This document shows positions 5,157 through 5,253 of a stretch of 5,253 bases of DNA, piece by piece. Origin of the DNA: W2P13-069 sp963590525 (GTDB lineage: Bacteria; Actinomycetota; Coriobacteriia; Coriobacteriales; QAMH01); the NCBI GenBank assembly GCA_963590525.1, contig CAVAPV010000076.1:1-5253 (forward strand). Reading direction: 5' to 3'. Numbering within the stretch: the stretch's first letter is position 1; every line of letters starts with the position of its first letter. A program made the position numbers and the translations under genes. The notes beneath the pieces are model-generated. The model had not been told where the DNA came from, made no database searches, and saw only the letters and a program-made list of their open reading frames with translations.

Positions 5157-5253
5157 ATGAACGATTTGGGCCTCGGTTGCTCCGGACATGAACGATTGAG
5201 GGGTGCGGACGAAAAGTTGGACCAAAGCTGGTCCGGATTGGAGTCCGCATGTA
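5157..5253 (+). mobile_element. Possible left end of an insertion sequence, with an ORF start at the window edge
   Basis: ATGAACGATT occurs twice, 31 bases apart (5157-5166 and 5188-5197). It is followed by a nested inverted repeat: TGCGGAC (5204-5210) with GTCCGCA (5243-5249), and inside it GGACC (5219-5223) with GGTCC (5230-5234). The sequence GAAAAGTTGGACC (5211-5223) resembles ends of some IS3-family elements as I remember them, whereas repeated short motifs near an end are typical of IS21-type elements. A GGAG (5240-5243) five bases before ATG 5249 suggests that a gene begins at the very edge. Only its first codons are in the window, so the assignment is tentative. Confidence 0.3.

Overview
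The first third of the window is high-GC coding DNA and the middle has visibly lower GC. By hand count, bases 1141-1200 are 40/60 G+C and bases 3121-3180 are 25/60. The ECF-transporter operon and the dense arrays of short palindromic intergenic repeats suggest a gut Coriobacteriia (Actinomycetota), most likely Collinsella-like. This placement rests on memory of such genomes, not on a search.

Layout. (1) Bases 1-2276 hold the end of an energy-coupling factor (ECF) uptake operon on the + strand. It consists of a fused double ATPase, cut by the left edge of the window, and a membrane S component that overlaps it in an ATGA stop/start. The T component is not here and probably lies upstream. Together these genes would import a vitamin-like micronutrient; the sequence does not fix the substrate. 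(2) Bases 2277-2785 have no convincing gene. They hold a mosaic of short palindromic repeats and a possible 3' remnant of a coding sequence. (3) Bases 2786-4652 hold a compact two-gene + strand operon of different composition. It encodes a 405-residue AAA/ABC-type ATPase with a non-canonical ATPase core (Walker A, LSxGT-like signature, Walker B, His switch), followed by an overlapping gene for a ~194-residue protein with a partial TOPRIM-like start. The architecture resembles OLD-like, AbiL or PARIS ATPase-effector pairs. A perfect dyad, TATAACCA-N7-TGGTTATA, overlaps the promoter region, so the operon may be under repressor control. (4) Bases 4653-5120 hold a weak hairpin terminator and then a second repeat mosaic built from the same three repeat types as region 2. 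One repeat copy here is inverted relative to its partner upstream of the two-gene operon. (5) Bases 5121-5253 hold direct repeats, a nested inverted repeat and a well-placed start codon at the very edge. These may be the left end of an insertion sequence.

The most interesting content is the ATPase-effector pair. It is a candidate anti-phage or abortive-infection module inserted between housekeeping genes and bracketed by homologous palindromic repeats. Its function is inferred from architecture only.
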